A stretch of 15,808 nucleotides of DNA, taken from assembly GCA_903862805.1 (NCBI GenBank), contig CAIOZP010000647.1:1-15808 (forward strand), written 5' to 3'. The stretch is from an uncultured Fibrobacterota bacterium (GTDB lineage Bacteria; Fibrobacterota; Chitinivibrionia; Chitinivibrionales; CAIOZP01). The notes beneath the pieces are model-generated. The model did no database searches, had not been told where the DNA came from, and saw only the letters and a program-made list of their open reading frames with translations. Shown in pieces: positions 15,794 to 15,808 of the stretch (the stretch's first letter is position 1; every line of letters begins with the position of its first letter). Both the position numbers and the translations under genes were made by a program.

Positions 15794-15808
15794 TTGGTAG
15801 TCACGGTC

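Overview
The window looks like chromosomal DNA from a Gram-negative bacterium of the Fibrobacterota (Fibrobacter/Chitinispirillum-like) or a close relative. Three things point there: a TIGR02147-type protein, a family I know mainly as a large paralogous set in Fibrobacter; a secreted protease with a C-terminal tail of the type IX secretion (Por) sorting style; and an outer-membrane-type lipoprotein with a conserved-looking GGATEAGN stretch just after its lipidated cysteine. Base composition is near 50% GC and looks even. I see no tRNA, rRNA, CRISPR array, complete insertion sequence or phage gene.

Layout, left to right. (1) Bases 1-37 are the terminator of a gene outside the window. (2) 99-2648 (+) is a SWIM-zinc-finger SNF2-family ATPase, preceded by a perfect 11-bp inverted repeat that ends one base before its ATG. 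(3) 2916-4430 (-) is a secreted papain-family protease whose N-terminal half looks like a chagasin-type protease inhibitor; a strong terminator follows it at 2869-2906. (4) 4677-5666 (-) is a lone Rieske non-haem iron oxygenase. (5) 5833-11354 (+) is a complete three-gene RND efflux operon: outer-membrane channel, periplasmic adaptor, inner-membrane pump. A hairpin at 11355-11382 separates it from the convergent gene. (6) 11413-12740 (-) is a divergent chorismate synthase (aroC) split into two frames by an ATGA overlap. (7) 12741-13199 is non-coding and holds a strongly structured 93-base element and a good candidate promoter. (8) 13200-15450 (+) is a two-gene unit: the TIGR02147-type putative regulator and an overlapping lipoprotein with a carboxypeptidase-regulatory-like domain and a propeller-like C-terminus. 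(9) 15653-15793 (+) is a 46-residue small secreted peptide gene, or a broken gene, with a very strong ribosome binding site.

How the genes work together: the RND operon is self-contained and would pump small molecules from the inner membrane or periplasm out of the cell. The protease is built for export, with a signal peptide, a built-in inhibitor-like prodomain, a catalytic domain and a surface-sorting tail. The regulator and lipoprotein overlap by 14 bases and are very likely made together. A 9-base word, ATGGTAACA, occurs once over the -35 box of that unit and twice ahead of the small peptide gene, which suggests a shared regulatory site. The other genes are unrelated housekeeping or accessory functions.

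The points most worth following up are the split chorismate synthase with altered active-site motifs, the inhibitor-protease-sorting-tail fusion, the structured intergenic element, and the regulator/lipoprotein/small-peptide block with its repeated word. All calls rest on reading the sequence alone; no database search was made.
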